A stretch of 64,000 bases of DNA from Hemibagrus wyckioides (GCF_019097595.1 NC_080735.1:15229917-15293916); one strand, 5' to 3'; shown: positions 11,182 through 23,632, numbered from the stretch's first letter. Notes: generated by a model from the sequence alone, not told the origin. Program-made: numbers and translations.

Positions 11182-11744
11182 CTCACCAATCTCTCTCATT
11201 TTTCCTTTTTTCCAAAAGACAAAAAACAAATCAGATGTAATGTTCTTTAGAAAGAGTGAATTCCCCCGTCTTGCAGACTTTTCTGTGAATGAAAATGTAA
11301 ATATACAGTTTTACTCCATACTGTTTAAAAGCACTGACACTGCAGACTCCTTCTACAAATACTAAATAAACATCTCCTCACAGAAAACCTCACTATAGGC
11401 ACTAATGACTATGTTCTTATCCTGTTTATCTGGAGAATCCGTTATACAAAGCCCTGGTAATGGACTGGAATGAGTGAATCATTATATTCATCTACTTTGC
11501 TCTGCAGATGCTACTATAGTCAGAGCTGCTGTTATAGCCATGTGGGATTTTGAAAATGTAATAGTGCTCTGCTATAAGAATGAAATTAAGCTGATAAATT
11601 AATTATATGAAGCAGTGGAATTTTTTCATACCTTTTTCATATCATAAATTATAGAACATGGATAATCCCCCTAGGGATTAATTTATACCCTTATTGTGAC
11701 CATTATTCTAATGCAATGTGAAGAGTTACAGCTGTTTCTCCAGT

Positions 11745-12215
11745 TAGTAGACAAGCAGACAAGCTTGCTTAAAATCAACAGTGGCTTTTGGACTCAGTAT
11801 GAAACAACTTTGCCTTTCACATGAAGGTCACACTTAAAATCCTTTAGGCCATATGACTCTCAGTAAAATGGGAATTGAATCAGTCTTTGAGAACCGTCAA
11901 TGACTTTCACACACAACTCTATTCATCGTTTCTCTTTTGGATTTAAAATCCAAAATCACTTTAAACAATTAACAGTTTCTGTGGTTTTTATTATATTAAC
12001 AATGTTTTATATATTTACATTCAATAAAGCAAGTCTTCACTTTGCCACCTGACAGTTCCAGAGTCTATGGTTTGGTTGTAAGTTCAGGTTTCTGTCTTTG
12101 GGAATTTTGTTCTCTCTGTGTAAGAATGGGTGCCTCTTAATTCTCTGATTTCCCTTACCTCCAAAAAACATCCTGGTCGATGAATTGATCACTCTAAATT
12201 GCTTTCAGGTGTGAA
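11745..12215. repeat. Dispersed direct repeat, copy 2
   Basis: Shorter, diverged copy of the segment at 9790-10380. Confidence 0.55.
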
Positions 12216-12375
12216 TATGTGTGAATTGTGCTCCTGTTATCACCTTTCTGCTCATTTGCTCTCTCGCTCTTTTCATTTTATATAATATATTATGATACAT
12301 TTAAGGGAGAAGCCATAAATATAGTTTTTTATATGGCACATGATGCATTTTTTTGCTCCTGTAGTACGTGTGCTC

Positions 12376-12398
12376 ACACACACACAGACACATACACG

Positions 12399-12435
<37 letters not shown>

Positions 12436-12442
12436 ATACACG

Positions 12443-12505
<63 letters not shown>

Positions 12506-12792
12506 ATACACGCATACACACACACACACACACACAGACACATACACGCATACACACACAGACACACACACACACACACACAGACACATACACGCATACA
12601 CACACAGACACACACACAGACACATACACGCATACACACACACACACACACACAGACACATACACGCATACACACACACACACACAGACACATACACGCA
12701 TACACACACACACACACACAGACACACACACACACAGACACACACACACATGCACACACACACACAGACACACACAGACACACACACGCATG

Positions 12793-12825
<33 letters not shown>

Positions 12826-12847
12826 ACACACACAGACACACACACAC
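12376..12847. repeat. (CA)n-based compound minisatellite
   Basis: About 470 bases of CA dinucleotides with a regularly inserted motif GACACATACACGCATA. The interrupter recurs many times at variable spacing, so this is a compound array rather than a pure microsatellite. The long frames it produces on both strands (His/Thr or Cys/Val repeats) are not genes. Confidence 0.95.
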
Positions 12848-13089
12848 AAAAAAATCACATGCAGGGATAGCCTGAAAGAACTGAGAAGCCTCTAGCCATG
12901 AAGAACATTAGTTTGTACAGAAGACATTTCTAGGAACCATTCCTTTAGTAACATGACCTGTGTTTATGTTTCATATTTCTTATTCATTACTTCTTTAAAC
13001 CATGTTATACTTTTCTAAATGACATTTTGCTTATGAACACCAGAGCTACACATTAGCCAAGGGGTGTACTTTGAAAAGAGTGTTTTACT

Positions 13090-13285
13090 GACTAGTGCAG
13101 CGGTAGCTTAGTGGTCAAGACAACTGATTAGTGGGTCTTGATTACAAATCCCTGCTCTGTCTCAACTGTCTCTACTGGGCCCTTGAGCAAGGTCCTTAAC
13201 CCTCAACCACTCATTTGTGTAAATGAGATAAATCTAAGCTCCTGTGGGTAAGGACATCTGCCAAATGCCATAAAAGTAAATGTAT
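13090..13285 (+). mobile_element. tRNA-derived SINE
   Basis: A tRNA-like head with an A-box-like GGTAGCTTAGTGG and a poor B-box, then the body CCCTTGAGCAAGGTCCTTAACCCT and the tail CTGCCAAATGCCATAAAAG, the usual layout of fish tRNA SINEs. Confidence 0.65.
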
Positions 13286-14067
13286 ACTATAAATAACTTC
13301 TAGCACATAATTCACCTGAGTGATCTGGCTGATGTATAAGCATGTGATTATGATCAGCTTTCAGTTTATCTGATCTTAATATAATATGATAGCTTTAAGA
13401 GAGAAGACACATTAATGACATTATTTTGGCCACAAAAAAAGTTCAGACAATACAGAACCTTAATTTTTATCACTATTTATTTATTGATTTTAACCAGTAC
13501 ATTTCTATCTATTTAATCAAGAAGTAAATTAAAAGTTTCTCAATTTGTTATAACAACAAAGCACAAAACACACAATAATGCAAGAGGTTTAATTAGTCAA
13601 TTTAGTTCTGCAAATGGATAATTTTTTTTTTTAGAAATGATTAATGAGCACTTTCTAATGTTGTATTTGCATCAGTAAAGGAGGAGCTGAAATAAGAAAA
13701 TCAAATAAAAATACTGTGTCAACTTCAGCTTTGTATTTGGTGTAAGTATGTCATGTGCTGAAACCTGTTTGGTTTTGGAGATTTGCAGAGTGCATTCAAG
13801 ACTTTTAACTAGTGAACAGATAATGCAAATTACCTGTATCATTGACTGTAATTAACGTACAATAAAACTGTAGTAAAGAATATATAGTATGCATTTCTAA
13901 CGATAATAAGCAACAAAAATCTGATAAGAATGCTCATCAGTAAAAAAAAAAAAAACATTACGGGTTAATGAAAAGACAAAAAACACCCATAAACAGTTTT
14001 AATTCTGATATAATTGACCAGAATATAACAAAATAAATGTCATTGGTATTGGAGAAGATTTGAATCC

Positions 14068-16616
14068 TCAAATATTGGCAGGACTGATCATGCTGACTTT
14101 CAGATTAACATCATCCACCTATTGAAACAAAAAAACATCTCTTAACATTCCTGTTTGTTATAATGCAAATCTAAAACTTATGTAAATTCTATATTTCATA
14201 AATTGAGACTTGATCGATCTTGGTTAATTACTGATGTTACCAAGCCTGTATAACTGAGTTCATGCAATTCTGGGGTTTGGACGGTTTGTTTAGTTCTATC
14301 TATCGAGTTTGCTTTAAACGTTTAGTACAGATTCTAATTACTGCTCACCACCTGATGGACTTTGTGTGTTAGTCAGCACAAGCTATCTCTGCCCTTCAGG
14401 ACTGTTTTGAATGCAATGACTATCACTACACGCTCCAATCAAAAGCTGTGGATGACTACAAAGGTGCATGTACTGCTGTAGACCAGAGACTTTGTCTTCA
14501 GAGCAGATGACAAGGTGACCCTAAGAACAGCAAGAGCCAAACTGTCCCGAGCCATCAGAGAGGCAAAGTACACACACGCCCAGAGAATCCACAGGAACTT
14601 TAAAGAAGGGCATCCAGACAATCACTAACTACAGTACAACTTCATCTAACTACAGGACAACTCAGTCAGTCTGGAATCACAACACAAACACCACCATACT
14701 GAGCACTGGGGCGCCTCAGGGTCATGTGCTCAGTCCACTGCTGTTCACTCATGATGGACAACATCATTAATTTTGCAGATGCCGAGGTGGGTCTCTTCAA
14801 CAAGTCAACATACAGAGGGGAGCTGCAACAGCTAACAGCCTGGTGTAGAGCCAGCAACCGGTCTCTGAACTTTGACAAAACAAAAGGAATAGCTGTTGGC
14901 TTCAGGATAGAACAGAGCATCTCTTCTCTGATAAACATTGACTGGTCCTCCATGGAGATCATCAGAAGCACCAAATTCCTCTGTGAAAGCCCATCTCCCA
15001 CCCCCTGTCCTTACAACGTTTTACATAGTGACTACTAAGAGCATCCTGAGCAGCTACATCACTGTCTGCTTTGGGAATTGCACTGTCTGGGATTGTATGA
15101 CCTTGCAGAAGATAGTGAGCACAGCTGAGATGATCATCCTCTATCACAGACATTTATTTTATTTTATTTTATTTTATTTCTCTGTCTTGGAGCAAATTGT
15201 TTTGTCTGTCTGCACTGTCTCTTATTTTGCACTGTTTGTGCAAGATTGCACACAAGCACTGTATGTGGAAATTTTTTGGTTCTTAATTCTTTGTTGTTTA
15301 TGTAGCTCTGTGTTCTTTAATGTAGCACCAGGGTCTAGTAGGGACACTGTTTCATTTCACTATAGTATGTACTGCATCAGCTATATACATAAATGACCTA
15401 CTTCAGTAATGGCAATGGTGTCCATGAAGACGTCTCCCCTAATATGAAGTGTAGTCACTGTGTCCACTGGGATACGGTGCTGGAACGTGCAGTACTCCAG
15501 GCCATTCACCATCACCTGAACAAATGAAGTATCAGCTTATTGAATCCAAATGCTTAAAGTCTTTACCCTCTCATTTATTTTCTCCATAATATCACACCTC
15601 ATAGCATTCTTGTTTAATAACCAAGATGATATCAAAAATTGTTCCTTGGACAAATGGGTTTCCTGATGCCCACTGTGGATGCTCCCATGACCCATTCCTG
15701 CAGGTGTAAAGGGCCACACAGTCCACCCGGGGGTTGAAGTGAAGAGCAATGTCATGAAGGTACTTTGGCGTGGTCTGCAAATTTATTTCAAAGCTGAAAG
15801 AAATTGTTTAACATTTAATTGACTATACCAGATTAGAATGAGAATTTTAACTAATCTATTACATATTGCCTTTCATTCAAAATGTTATGAAATGAAAATA
15901 CATTTTTCATACCGTTTAAAATCTTTTGGAACAAGTCCTTGGAAGAACAAAGCCATACCAGGTCTTAAGCCTCCAGGGATTGATTCCAAATATGGTTTGT
16001 TCTGTTGTGGTTAAGCATCATTCATGTTATAATGATACAATTGTAATCAAGTGGTTATTTTAAAATGCATAAACCTGCAATCTTTTGGATTGTTCATTCA
16101 TTTTGAAAATGAAAAGAAAATGTTACTCACAGGTTTGCAGACTGGATTTGGCCCACCAGACTGGATGTCAGAAAAAATGAAAGAACATATGAAGAACATT
16201 GAAAGAATATTCATGAAACCTGTTTGCTCCTCATTTATGACAAACCAGAGTGCTGTAAAGTTGACATTGACTTACAAAGGGAAAACTGTAATAGAAAAAA
16301 CTTGCAAGACATCTTGCTACTTGATTTGAACATTTCTTTTTATATTAAGTCTAACATTTACCTGTAAATATCAATGTAAATGTAAATGTTAATGAATATA
16401 GAATTTATTTGTTTTATTCCATGTGTGTAGTGCGATTTAGAGATTTGTATTGAAACATTATTACTTACAGGACTGTTCAATATTTTAGTCCTTAGTTTAT
16501 TAATGAGCATGGGTGTGGAGAAGTTCTGTGGGAAAAGAAATTATGTACAACATAAATAAATGAAAATACATGTCTACATATAACTCACAACTAATTGCCA
16601 TTAGTTTATATGTTTA

Positions 16617-16670
<54 letters not shown>

Positions 16671-19600
16671 GTTGTTATTGTTGTTGTTTTACTTCTGTAG
16701 AAAAAAGACAAATATGTGTAGTAGAACAACTAAACTGCGTTGTTATACAATGAATGAAAAACTAAACTAAAATAAAAATTCTTAGGAAAATTTCATTTTA
16801 TATTTAGCTATTATATAATGACTATATATAATAATATATAACCTTAACTGACCCATTGGTCCACTGTCACAATGAACTTCCCACTGATGGTGAAGGGGAC
16901 AGAATTGAGTTCACAATATTCTGGGGTTTGGACTGTTTGTTTAGTTCTATCTATCGAGTTTGCTTTAAATGTTTAGTACAGTTTCTAATTACTGCTCACC
17001 ACCTGATGGACTTTGTGTGTTAGTCAGCACAAGCTATCTCTGCCCTTCAGGACTGTTTTGAATGCAATGACTATCACTACACGCTCCAGTCAAAAGCTGT
17101 GGATGACTACAAAGGTGCATGTACTGCTGAAGACCAGAGACTTTGTCTTCAGAGCAGATGACAAGGTGACCCTAAGAACAGCAAGAACCAAACTGTTCTG
17201 AGCCATCAGAGAGGCAAAGAACACACACGCCCAGAGAATCCACAGGAACTTCAAAGAGGGGCGTCCAAGCAATCACTAACTACAGTACAACTTCATCTAA
17301 CTACAGGACAACTCAGTCAGTCTGGAATCACAACACAAACACCACCATACTGAGCACTGGGGCGCCTCAGGGTCATATGCTCAGTCCACTGCTGTTCACT
17401 CATGACGGACGACATCCTTAATTTTGCAGATGCCGAGGTGGGTCTCTTCAACAAGTCAACATACAGAGGGGAGCTGCAACAGCTAACAGCCTGGTATAGA
17501 GCCAGCAGCCGGTCTCTGAACTTTGACAAAACAAAAGGAATGGCTGTTGGCTTCAGGATAGAACAGAGCATCTCTTCTCTGATAAACATTTACTGGTCCT
17601 CCATGGAGATCATTAGAAGCACCAAATTCCTCTGTGAAAGCCCATCTCCCACCCCCTGTCCTTACAATGTTTTATATAGTGACTACTGAGAGCATCCTGA
17701 GCAGCTACATCACTGTCTGCTTTGGGAATTGCACTGTCTTGGATTGTAAGACCTTGAAGAAGATAGTGAGCACAGCTGAGATGATCATCCTCTATCACAG
17801 ACATTTATTTTATTTTATTTTATTTTATTTTATTTTATTTTATTTTATTTTATTTTATTTTATTTTATTTTATTTTATTTCTCTGTCTTGGAGCAAATTG
17901 TTTTGTCTGTCTGCACTGTCTCTTAGTTTGCACTGTTTGTGCAAGATTGCACACAAGCACTGTATGTGGATATGGAAATGTAATTTTTTTGGTTCTTAAT
18001 TCTTTGTTGTTTATGTAGCTCTGTGTTCTTTAATGTAGCACCAGGGTCTAGTAGGGACACTGTTTCATTTCACTACAGTATGTACTGCATCAGCTATATA
18101 CATAAATGACCTACTTCAGTAATGGTAAAGGTGTTCATGAAGACGTCTCCCCTAATATCAAGTGTAGTCACTGTGTCCACTGGGATATGGTGCTGGAACG
18201 TGCAGTACTCCAGGCCATTCACCATCACCTGAACAAATGAAGTATCAGCTTATTGAATCCAAATAATTAAAGTCTTTACCCTCTCATTTATTTTCTCCAT
18301 AATATCACACCTCATAGCATTCTTGTTTAATAACCAAGATGATATCAAAAGCTGCTCCTTGGACAAATGGGTTTCCTGATGCCCACTGTGGATGCTCCCA
18401 TGACCCATTCCTGCAGGTGTAAAGGGCCACACAGTCCACACGGGGGTTGAAGTGAAGAGCAATGTCATGAAGGTACTTTGGTGTGGTCTGCAAATTTATT
18501 TCAAAGCTGAAAGAAATTGTTTAACATTTAATTGACTATACCAGATTGGAGTGAGAATTTTTTAACTAACCTATTACATGTTGCCTTTCATTCAAAATGT
18601 TATGAAATGAAAATACATTTTTCATACCGTGTAAAATCTTTTGGAACAACCCCTTGGAAGAACAAAGCGATACCAGGTCTTAAGCCTCCAGGGATTGATT
18701 CCAAATATGGTTTGTTCTGTTGTGGTTAAGCATCATTCATGTTATAATGATACAACTGTAATCAAGTGGTTATTTTAAAATGCATAAACCTGCAATCTTT
18801 TGGATTGTTCATTCATTTTGAAAATGACAAGAAAATGTTACTCACAGGTTTGCAGACTGGATGTGGCCCATCAGACTGGATGTCAGAAAAAATGAAAGAA
18901 CATATGAAGAACATTGAAAGAATATTCATAAAACCTGTTTGTTCCTCATTTATGACAAACCAGAGTGCTGTAAAGTTGACATTGACTTACAAAGGGAAAA
19001 CTGTAATAGAAAAAACTTGCAAGACATCTTGCTACTTGATTTGAACAATTCTTTTTATATTATGTCTAACATTTACCTGTAGATATCAATGTAAATGTAA
19101 ATGTTAATGAATATAGAATTCAATGCCATGTGTGTAGTGCGATTTAGAGATTTGTTCTGAACCATTATTACTTACAGGACTGTTCAATATTTTTGTCCTT
19201 AGTTTATTAATGAGCATGGGTGTGGAGAAGTTCTGTGGGAAAAGAAATTATGTACATCATAAATAAATGAAAATACATGTCTACATATAGCTCACAACTA
19301 ATTACCATTTAGTTTTTAATTCATTTTAATTATTATTCTTTTTTTTACTTCTTTAGAAAAAAAGGCTAATGTGTAGTAGAGCATCTAAAATTCATTGTTA
19401 TACAAGGAATGAAAAAATAAACTAAAATAAAAAAAATTCTTAGGAAAATTTCATTTTACATTTAGCTATTATATAATAACTATATATAATAATGTATAAT
19501 TTTAACTGACCCATTGGTCCACTGTCACAATTAGCTTCCCACGAAAGGTGAAGGGGACAGAGTCGCTGGCTTCACTTACTCCCACATTACTAACAGCTCT

Positions 19601-22131
19601 GTATCGAACCCAGTATTGTTCTGTTGCCTGTAGTCCAGTCAGTGTGAAGGTGTTTTGTGTATCTGAAGTGTCTATGACTGTCCATTTCTCAACATCTTCT
19701 GCTGAATCAGTTGAAGATCTCATCCTGTACTCAACTCTGAAGCGTACTGTTTCTCCAGTTGGGGATTTTGAAAGCTTCAGGGTGACTTTCCCATCACCGG
19801 TCTCCACCACAGGTTTGGGAGGTTTGGACACAGGCTGGAACTTAGGATCTGTTAGACTGCCATTCTGATATAGCCGGATGGAGATTCCTGGATTGTTGGA
19901 GTCAGGTATGGATGCAATAATGAATTTGAATTTCTTCTCATTTTTATTGGCCTCTAAAAAGGTTGTAAATAGAGAAATATTCTGCCTCATCCTTGCAGAA
20001 TTGTCAGGAGAAGTAAACCAAGGCTGTGCTTTTTGGAGAATTAAATCTCTCTCGCTTGTTTCCCCCGACATTGTAAATCCTTCAGAGTTCTCACTGTCTT
20101 GTAGAGCTGCTAGGTAGGAATCTTCATCATTTAGAGAAGTAAATGACAAACATACCACCGCATCAACATCAGGATGAAAACAGATGGAATTGAATGACCC
20201 TGATGATTTTACTATGAGGTCCTTCAGTCCACTGGTATAGGAGCTCAATATATTTAATTCAGATGTAATGCCATCTAACCATTTGTTCATGTTGCTTGCA
20301 TTGAAGGGTGATGTGTAATGGATTTTCAGGATGTCCTCCAGTGCCTTGCCCTCCTGTGTCCCACCACGAATAGCTGGCAGCACTCTGAACAGTGCATTCT
20401 TGAACGAACTTGTATAATTCTTATGTAAAGCCTGAAATTTTAGCAACCTGCCTCTTAGGTCAGGAAAATCATCTGTTATTTGTCTTTTGATCAAATCATT
20501 GCATATTCTCTCCATTTCATTGATCTCCTCCAGCAAACTTTCTGTTTTAGACACCAGGCTCAAACTGATTTCTCTCACCAACTTTGCAGCCTTATCATCC
20601 AAAAGATTGAGAGGATACAGCCACACGGTCAGAGGCACACCTTTACCTTGTTGCTTCATCAGAGTGGGCACCTTCTTGTACACTTCCAGGGCTTCTTTGT
20701 ATGTGGTGGGGTTTTCTTCAAGCTCAATGTCACCATACAATGTGACACTAATATTTTGTGACATTTTTTTTTCATCTTCAGTCATCTTTAGGGATGCTTG
20801 CCCCTCAATAGATATGGTAGGGATCTTTTTAACCATTGCATGAAGGTTTCCTTCAATTTCCTGTTTGTTCTCATTTTCTGCACTGGTATAATCAAAGACC
20901 ATGAAAACCTGAGCCCCATACAGTACAGCTGTAACCACATGAGTGGCTGTTTTCTGGTCAAATACTTCTGGATAGGTGATATTACCAAGCTCCTTCATAG
21001 TGAGCTGTTCAAATTTTGTTGTCTGGCTGTACTGCATAGTAACTCTGCACTGACGTGCTGAGGATTTGGTATCTAGAAGGTACTTGGCCGATCCTCCAAC
21101 CTCCACTAATCCACCTAGGAAACTGGCTTTAAGGGAAGCATTAATATCTATGAGCTTTGCCTTATCACTGAGACTGTCAGAGGTAGCAAATTTCAGATGT
21201 GTTTTAGGCTTCTGATGGACATCAAGATCATCACGCAATGCATTCTTATCCCATAAAGTAACACCTGAAACAGGAAAGAAGAATATGAAATAAGAATTGA
21301 CATCTGCTTTACAAATATTCATGATTTATTAAATATTTCTGATGATAACTGAAAAGTAACTGAAAACAGTGGTAGTGGTTAAGGCTCTGGATTGTTGATT
21401 GGAGGATCGGGGTTCAAGCCCCAGCACCACCAAACTCCACTGTTGGGCACTTAACCCTCTCTGCTCCAGGGGTGCTGTATCATAGCTGCCCCTGTGCTCT
21501 GACCCCAAATTCCTAGGCTGAGATATGTGAAGAAAAGAATTCCACTGTGCTGTAATGTTTGTGTGGTGATAATAAAGGCTTCATGCCCTCAGTTCCAACA
21601 CAAACTAAATGTAACTATAAATGGATAAGTTAATGTTAATATGTATTTTGTGTAATATGTTTATATAAAAGGTTTAGCTTTGTATTGGTAACAGTAACTC
21701 CATCATCATCAGGCTCCATCACACCACCCTTTTATCTTTTCCAATAATATCACTCTGCCAGGTGTATTCTTCCTTACTAACACCACCAGGGAAATGGAAT
21801 CACATTTGTATGTCTAATGTTTTTTCCAATTTATGTTATTTTATACTTTTATACTGATAAATTATGTAATATTTTATCAAATAATCATTTGCCTGTTTCA
21901 GCCCACATATGGCAGTGACAATATGGTTAAGATATTCAAGTCATAAGGCTTGATTTTTTCAAACATTTCTGAGGTATTATTACTGATCACTATCTTTAGA
22001 CAGCAAATAGATAATTTAATGATGATTATGTAAACTGCACCTGGAATAAAGGAGTCGCTCCGGCAATCATACAACATTCCAGGATACAGAGGCCTTCCCA
22101 GGGAAGCTACTTCCATACATCTGGATTCCAT
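14068..22131 (-). CDS. Unit A: SNTX-like perforin core / FN3 / galectin fusion protein
   Basis: The protein belongs to the stonustoxin/neoverrucotoxin-like branch of the perforin (MACPF/CDC) superfamily, here carrying galectin domains. Exons on the minus strand: 22131-22041 (ATG, first 30 residues with [18 protein letters not shown]), 21264-19511 (584 codons), 19232-19176 (linker), 18875-18846 (short linker, less certain), 18716-18628, 18506-18311 and 18228-18115 (galectin), possibly 16525-16469, 16160-16131, 16001-15913, 15793-15598 and 15515-15402 (duplicated linker and galectin), and 14118-14068 (last 16 codons and stop). Every junction has GT..AG ends and compatible phase. The start follows a pyrimidine tract and TAG|TC, so a 5' UTR intron precedes it; I see no signal peptide. 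No lesion was found in any exon. Members in non-venomous fish are not established venom toxins, so membrane attack is a family inference. A glycan-directed role for the galectin part is also inference. Confidence 0.75.
14269..15390 (+). mobile_element. L2/CR1-type LINE fragment in the last intron of unit A
   Basis: Plus-strand reading gives typical reverse-transcriptase-polyprotein pieces: [17 protein letters not shown], then a shifted frame with the GAPQG..LSPLL reverse transcriptase motif. Frames are broken and large parts are missing. An (ATTTT)n tract lies at about 15151-15178, and an L2-style tail with TTTCATTTCACTATAGTATG follows. Confidence 0.7.
15402..16001 (-). CDS. Unit A galectin exon block, duplicate copy (unit 1)
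   Basis: Three exons (16001-15913, 15793-15598, 15515-15402; 89, 196 and 114 nt) form a galectin carbohydrate-recognition domain. The first has IPGGLRPG, the second the sugar-contact stretch HFNPR and, 15 residues on, GSWE, the third VMVNG...[11 protein letters not shown]. Exon sizes and phases are identical to those of the copy at 18.1-18.7 kb. The first differs from that copy by a few bases only. Whether it is spliced into the unit A transcript is not known; the phases would allow it. Confidence 0.6.
16620..16690. repeat. (ATT)n microsatellite
   Basis: About 17 ATT repeats followed by GTT repeats, in unit 1. The matching place in unit 2 (about 19330) has only a short remnant. Confidence 0.9.
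16858..16912 (-). pseudogene. Truncated end of the FN3 exon
   Basis: The last ~45 bases of the core exon (compare 19505-19552) with its donor GTCAGT, cut off by the duplication breakpoint. It lies in an intron of unit A and cannot be a normal exon because its acceptor side is missing. Confidence 0.85.
16917..18108 (+). mobile_element. L2/CR1-type LINE fragment, second copy
   Basis: Same LINE fragment as at 14269-15390, carried along in the duplication. Its (ATTTT)n tract at about 17807-17880 has roughly fifteen units against about five in the other copy. Confidence 0.7.
18115..18716 (-). CDS. Unit A galectin exon block (unit 2)
   Basis: Exons 18716-18628, 18506-18311 and 18228-18115. The domain keeps [13 protein letters not shown], the GSWE tryptophan/glutamate pair, NPFVQG, and VMVNG...DIRGDVF. 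His, Asn, Arg, Trp and Glu are the residues that contact galactosides in animal galectins, so sugar binding is plausible. The usual Val-x-Asn strand residue between HFNPR and the Trp is not clear (VALYTCR). The block corresponds to the second galectin of unit C; the first galectin of unit C has no counterpart in A. Confidence 0.75.
19511..21264 (-). CDS. Unit A core exon: perforin-like, helical, thioredoxin-like and FN3 regions
   Basis: A single 1754-nt exon, open throughout, beginning after TTTCAG|GTGTTACT. With 30 residues from exon 1 it gives about 614 residues: a MACPF/CDC-like part (to about 255, with [24 protein letters not shown]), a helical region like the focal-adhesion-targeting fold of stonustoxin (about 255-375), a thioredoxin-like region (about 376-505) and an FN3 domain starting at [16 protein letters not shown]. 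In venom stonustoxins the last part is PRY/SPRY instead. The exon ends at TGG|GTCAGT; reading on gives a stop (19504-19502) two codons later, inside the intron. Confidence 0.85.
21366..21590 (+). mobile_element. tRNA-derived SINE in intron of unit A
   Basis: Head with GGTAGTGGTTAAGGCTCTGG (A box) and GGTTCAAGCCCC (B box), then ACTGTTGGGCACTTAACCCT and a tail ending AATAAAGGC. The same SINE sits at the same place in unit C (61980-62185), so it was inserted before these units duplicated. Confidence 0.75.
22041..22131 (-). CDS. Unit A first coding exon
   Basis: 91 nt from ATG (22131-22129) to the donor CCAG|GTGCAG. The length and the [18 protein letters not shown] N-terminus are shared with B (52802-52712) and C (62733-62643) and with known SNTX-family proteins. 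The acceptor CAATAG lies two bases before the ATG. Confidence 0.85.
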
Positions 22132-22671
22132 GACTATTGCAAGAGAAAGGAAAAGACCAGAAAATGAGAAAAGTAAGACTGGAAATGGCATAAAACGGAC
22201 AATGGTGATGAAAGCTGTAATCTCAAGTTAACGTAATAATTAAGGAAAAAATGACAAAAGTCTGTTGCATGATGAATCTAAAAATAATGTATTGTTATGT
22301 AACTTGTTTCTAGTAACCTCTTTATTTTGGCCAGGATCAGGATAGGACCTTTAACCTATGCCAGAATAATAAGGCAAGAAGCATCACAGCCACCATGCAC
22401 ACACATTCAAACACTCATTCACACTTATATACAATTTTTCTTAGCCAGTCCATCTACTGCCATGTTTTTGGGAGATGGGGTAGGTGGGATGTTTTGGGAG
22501 GAGCCTGGAAAACCCAAAGGAAAACAACATAAACACGGGGGATAATTTGCTCAGAAACTCCACACAAATAGCACATAGTAGATTTATAACTTTTTGCAGT
22601 AAGATGATGGACTGGGCTCATTAAAATGATCATGAATGCAGGTCAGATAAACCATGTGAACTAAATCTGGT

Positions 22672-23632
22672 CATCTAAACTATTTTTAACTAAAATGTCA
22701 TGATACAGCACTCAGGCACCCCCTCTCTCTATATATAGTGCTGACTGACTTCAGGACAGCAGACAACTTCAAGCCACCATCTAATGCCTACAGAGGCCTG
22801 CTCTCCCAGCCACAAGCACATCAGGGTAGTGGTCATGGCCTCAGCCTAGCATACCTTCATCCTGGCCCTTCCAGGGATGGAGCACCATAACCCACAGCTG
22901 TCCTGGACAGACAGGCAACTCACTCACTGGTCTAACTGTTACCTCAACCACTGCATCTGCATGCCTAGGCTTATGCCAACCTCCACCTCAGTCAAGAGCT
23001 CAGAAACCCATTGACAATGCCATATACCCACTAAATATCAGGATCTCAAGGAGTTGTTTAGCAGCACCTCTAGCAACAGCTACAAACACTCCTACCATCT
23101 GGACCCTCACAACCAGACGGTTTAATATGCCAACATGCCCTATGCTAAAGTACTTTAGAAGAAAGGCAAATTGAAATGAGGCAAATTTAGTATTTTAATA
23201 TATAATGTCTCAGTTATAATCCTATATTACGGAAGCCAAGAGAGGCCATGTGATATTATTATTTTTCCTTTTGTTTTTTCGTGATCTCGAAATGTTTTCT
23301 TGTGATGTGATCGTACGACTGTGTACTTAACATAACGTGTTGACGAACGAATTTGTTTCTATTTTGATCAGGGATTTACTCAAGCTGAAATTGCTCTGTG
23401 TCTGTCAGTGATTGACAACTTCCACATTAGTGTTTGACACTTCTCGCTTAACGCGGAGATAAAGTCCATCTTTACAGCGGATATTACAGTACATTTATGA
23501 TGGTGGTGGCGAAGACGCCAACGTGTATGTGCAACAGTCAGTTGAAACTGCGCCTAATTTTCCAGAGAAAAAATACATCATTAGATTCTGATTATGTCGC
23601 GATCACAAGAAAACAACTTTTGTTATCTCGAG
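22672..23632. repeat. 961-bp tandem duplication, copy 1
   Basis: Begins TCTAAACTATTTTTAACTAAAATGTC and includes a non-coding stretch with CAGACAACTTCAAGCCACCATC and a truncated MITE (from 23229). Copy 2 starts directly at 23633. A partial third copy lies at 63225-63570 upstream of unit C and a diverged one at about 52960-53150 upstream of B, so the sequence belongs to the ancestral 5' flank or first intron. Confidence 0.85.

Larger units (their letters stand above)
9117..12375. other. Intergenic stretch, no gene seen
   Basis: AT-rich with no supported coding frame. It holds (CA)n at about 9172-9193, (GT)n at about 10497-10520 and 10816-10834, an L2-type tail with (ATTCT)n, and a duplicated segment (9790-10380 and 11745-12215), all listed separately. 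Confidence 0.6.
14269..16910. repeat. Tandem segmental duplication, unit 1 of 2
   Basis: The segment from TTCTGGGGTTTGGAC (14269) to the fragment of the FN3 exon at 16858-16905 matches 16917 to about 19550 base for base over most of its length. It includes a LINE fragment, three galectin exons, two linkers and the truncated end of the FN3 exon. The breakpoint falls inside the FN3 exon on one side and at the LINE edge on the other, where both sides share GAGTTCA..ATTCTGGGG. Confidence 0.9.
16917..19550. repeat. Tandem segmental duplication, unit 2 of 2
   Basis: Partner of 14269-16910. It is joined at its high-coordinate end to the full FN3 exon, so it is the copy that keeps the ancestral connection on that side. 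Differences from unit 1 include a longer (ATTTT)n tract and the loss of most of the (ATT)n tract. Confidence 0.9.

Noticed and set aside
12228..12895. Long frames on both strands rich in His/Thr or Cys/Val
   Set aside because: They are translations of the CA minisatellite; no start context, domain or splice support.
14439..15153. Minus-strand frames in the LINE fragment
   Set aside because: The coding strand of the LINE is plus; these are antisense shadows duplicated at 17090-17804.
21366..21440. tRNA-like sequence with A and B boxes
   Set aside because: It is the head of a SINE; the same element recurs at 61980 and related ones at 13090 and 49165.
22072..22191. Hydrophobic stretch before the unit A start, looking like a signal peptide
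   Set aside because: It is the translation of a splice acceptor pyrimidine tract; units B and C have an acceptor at the same spot two bases before the ATG.
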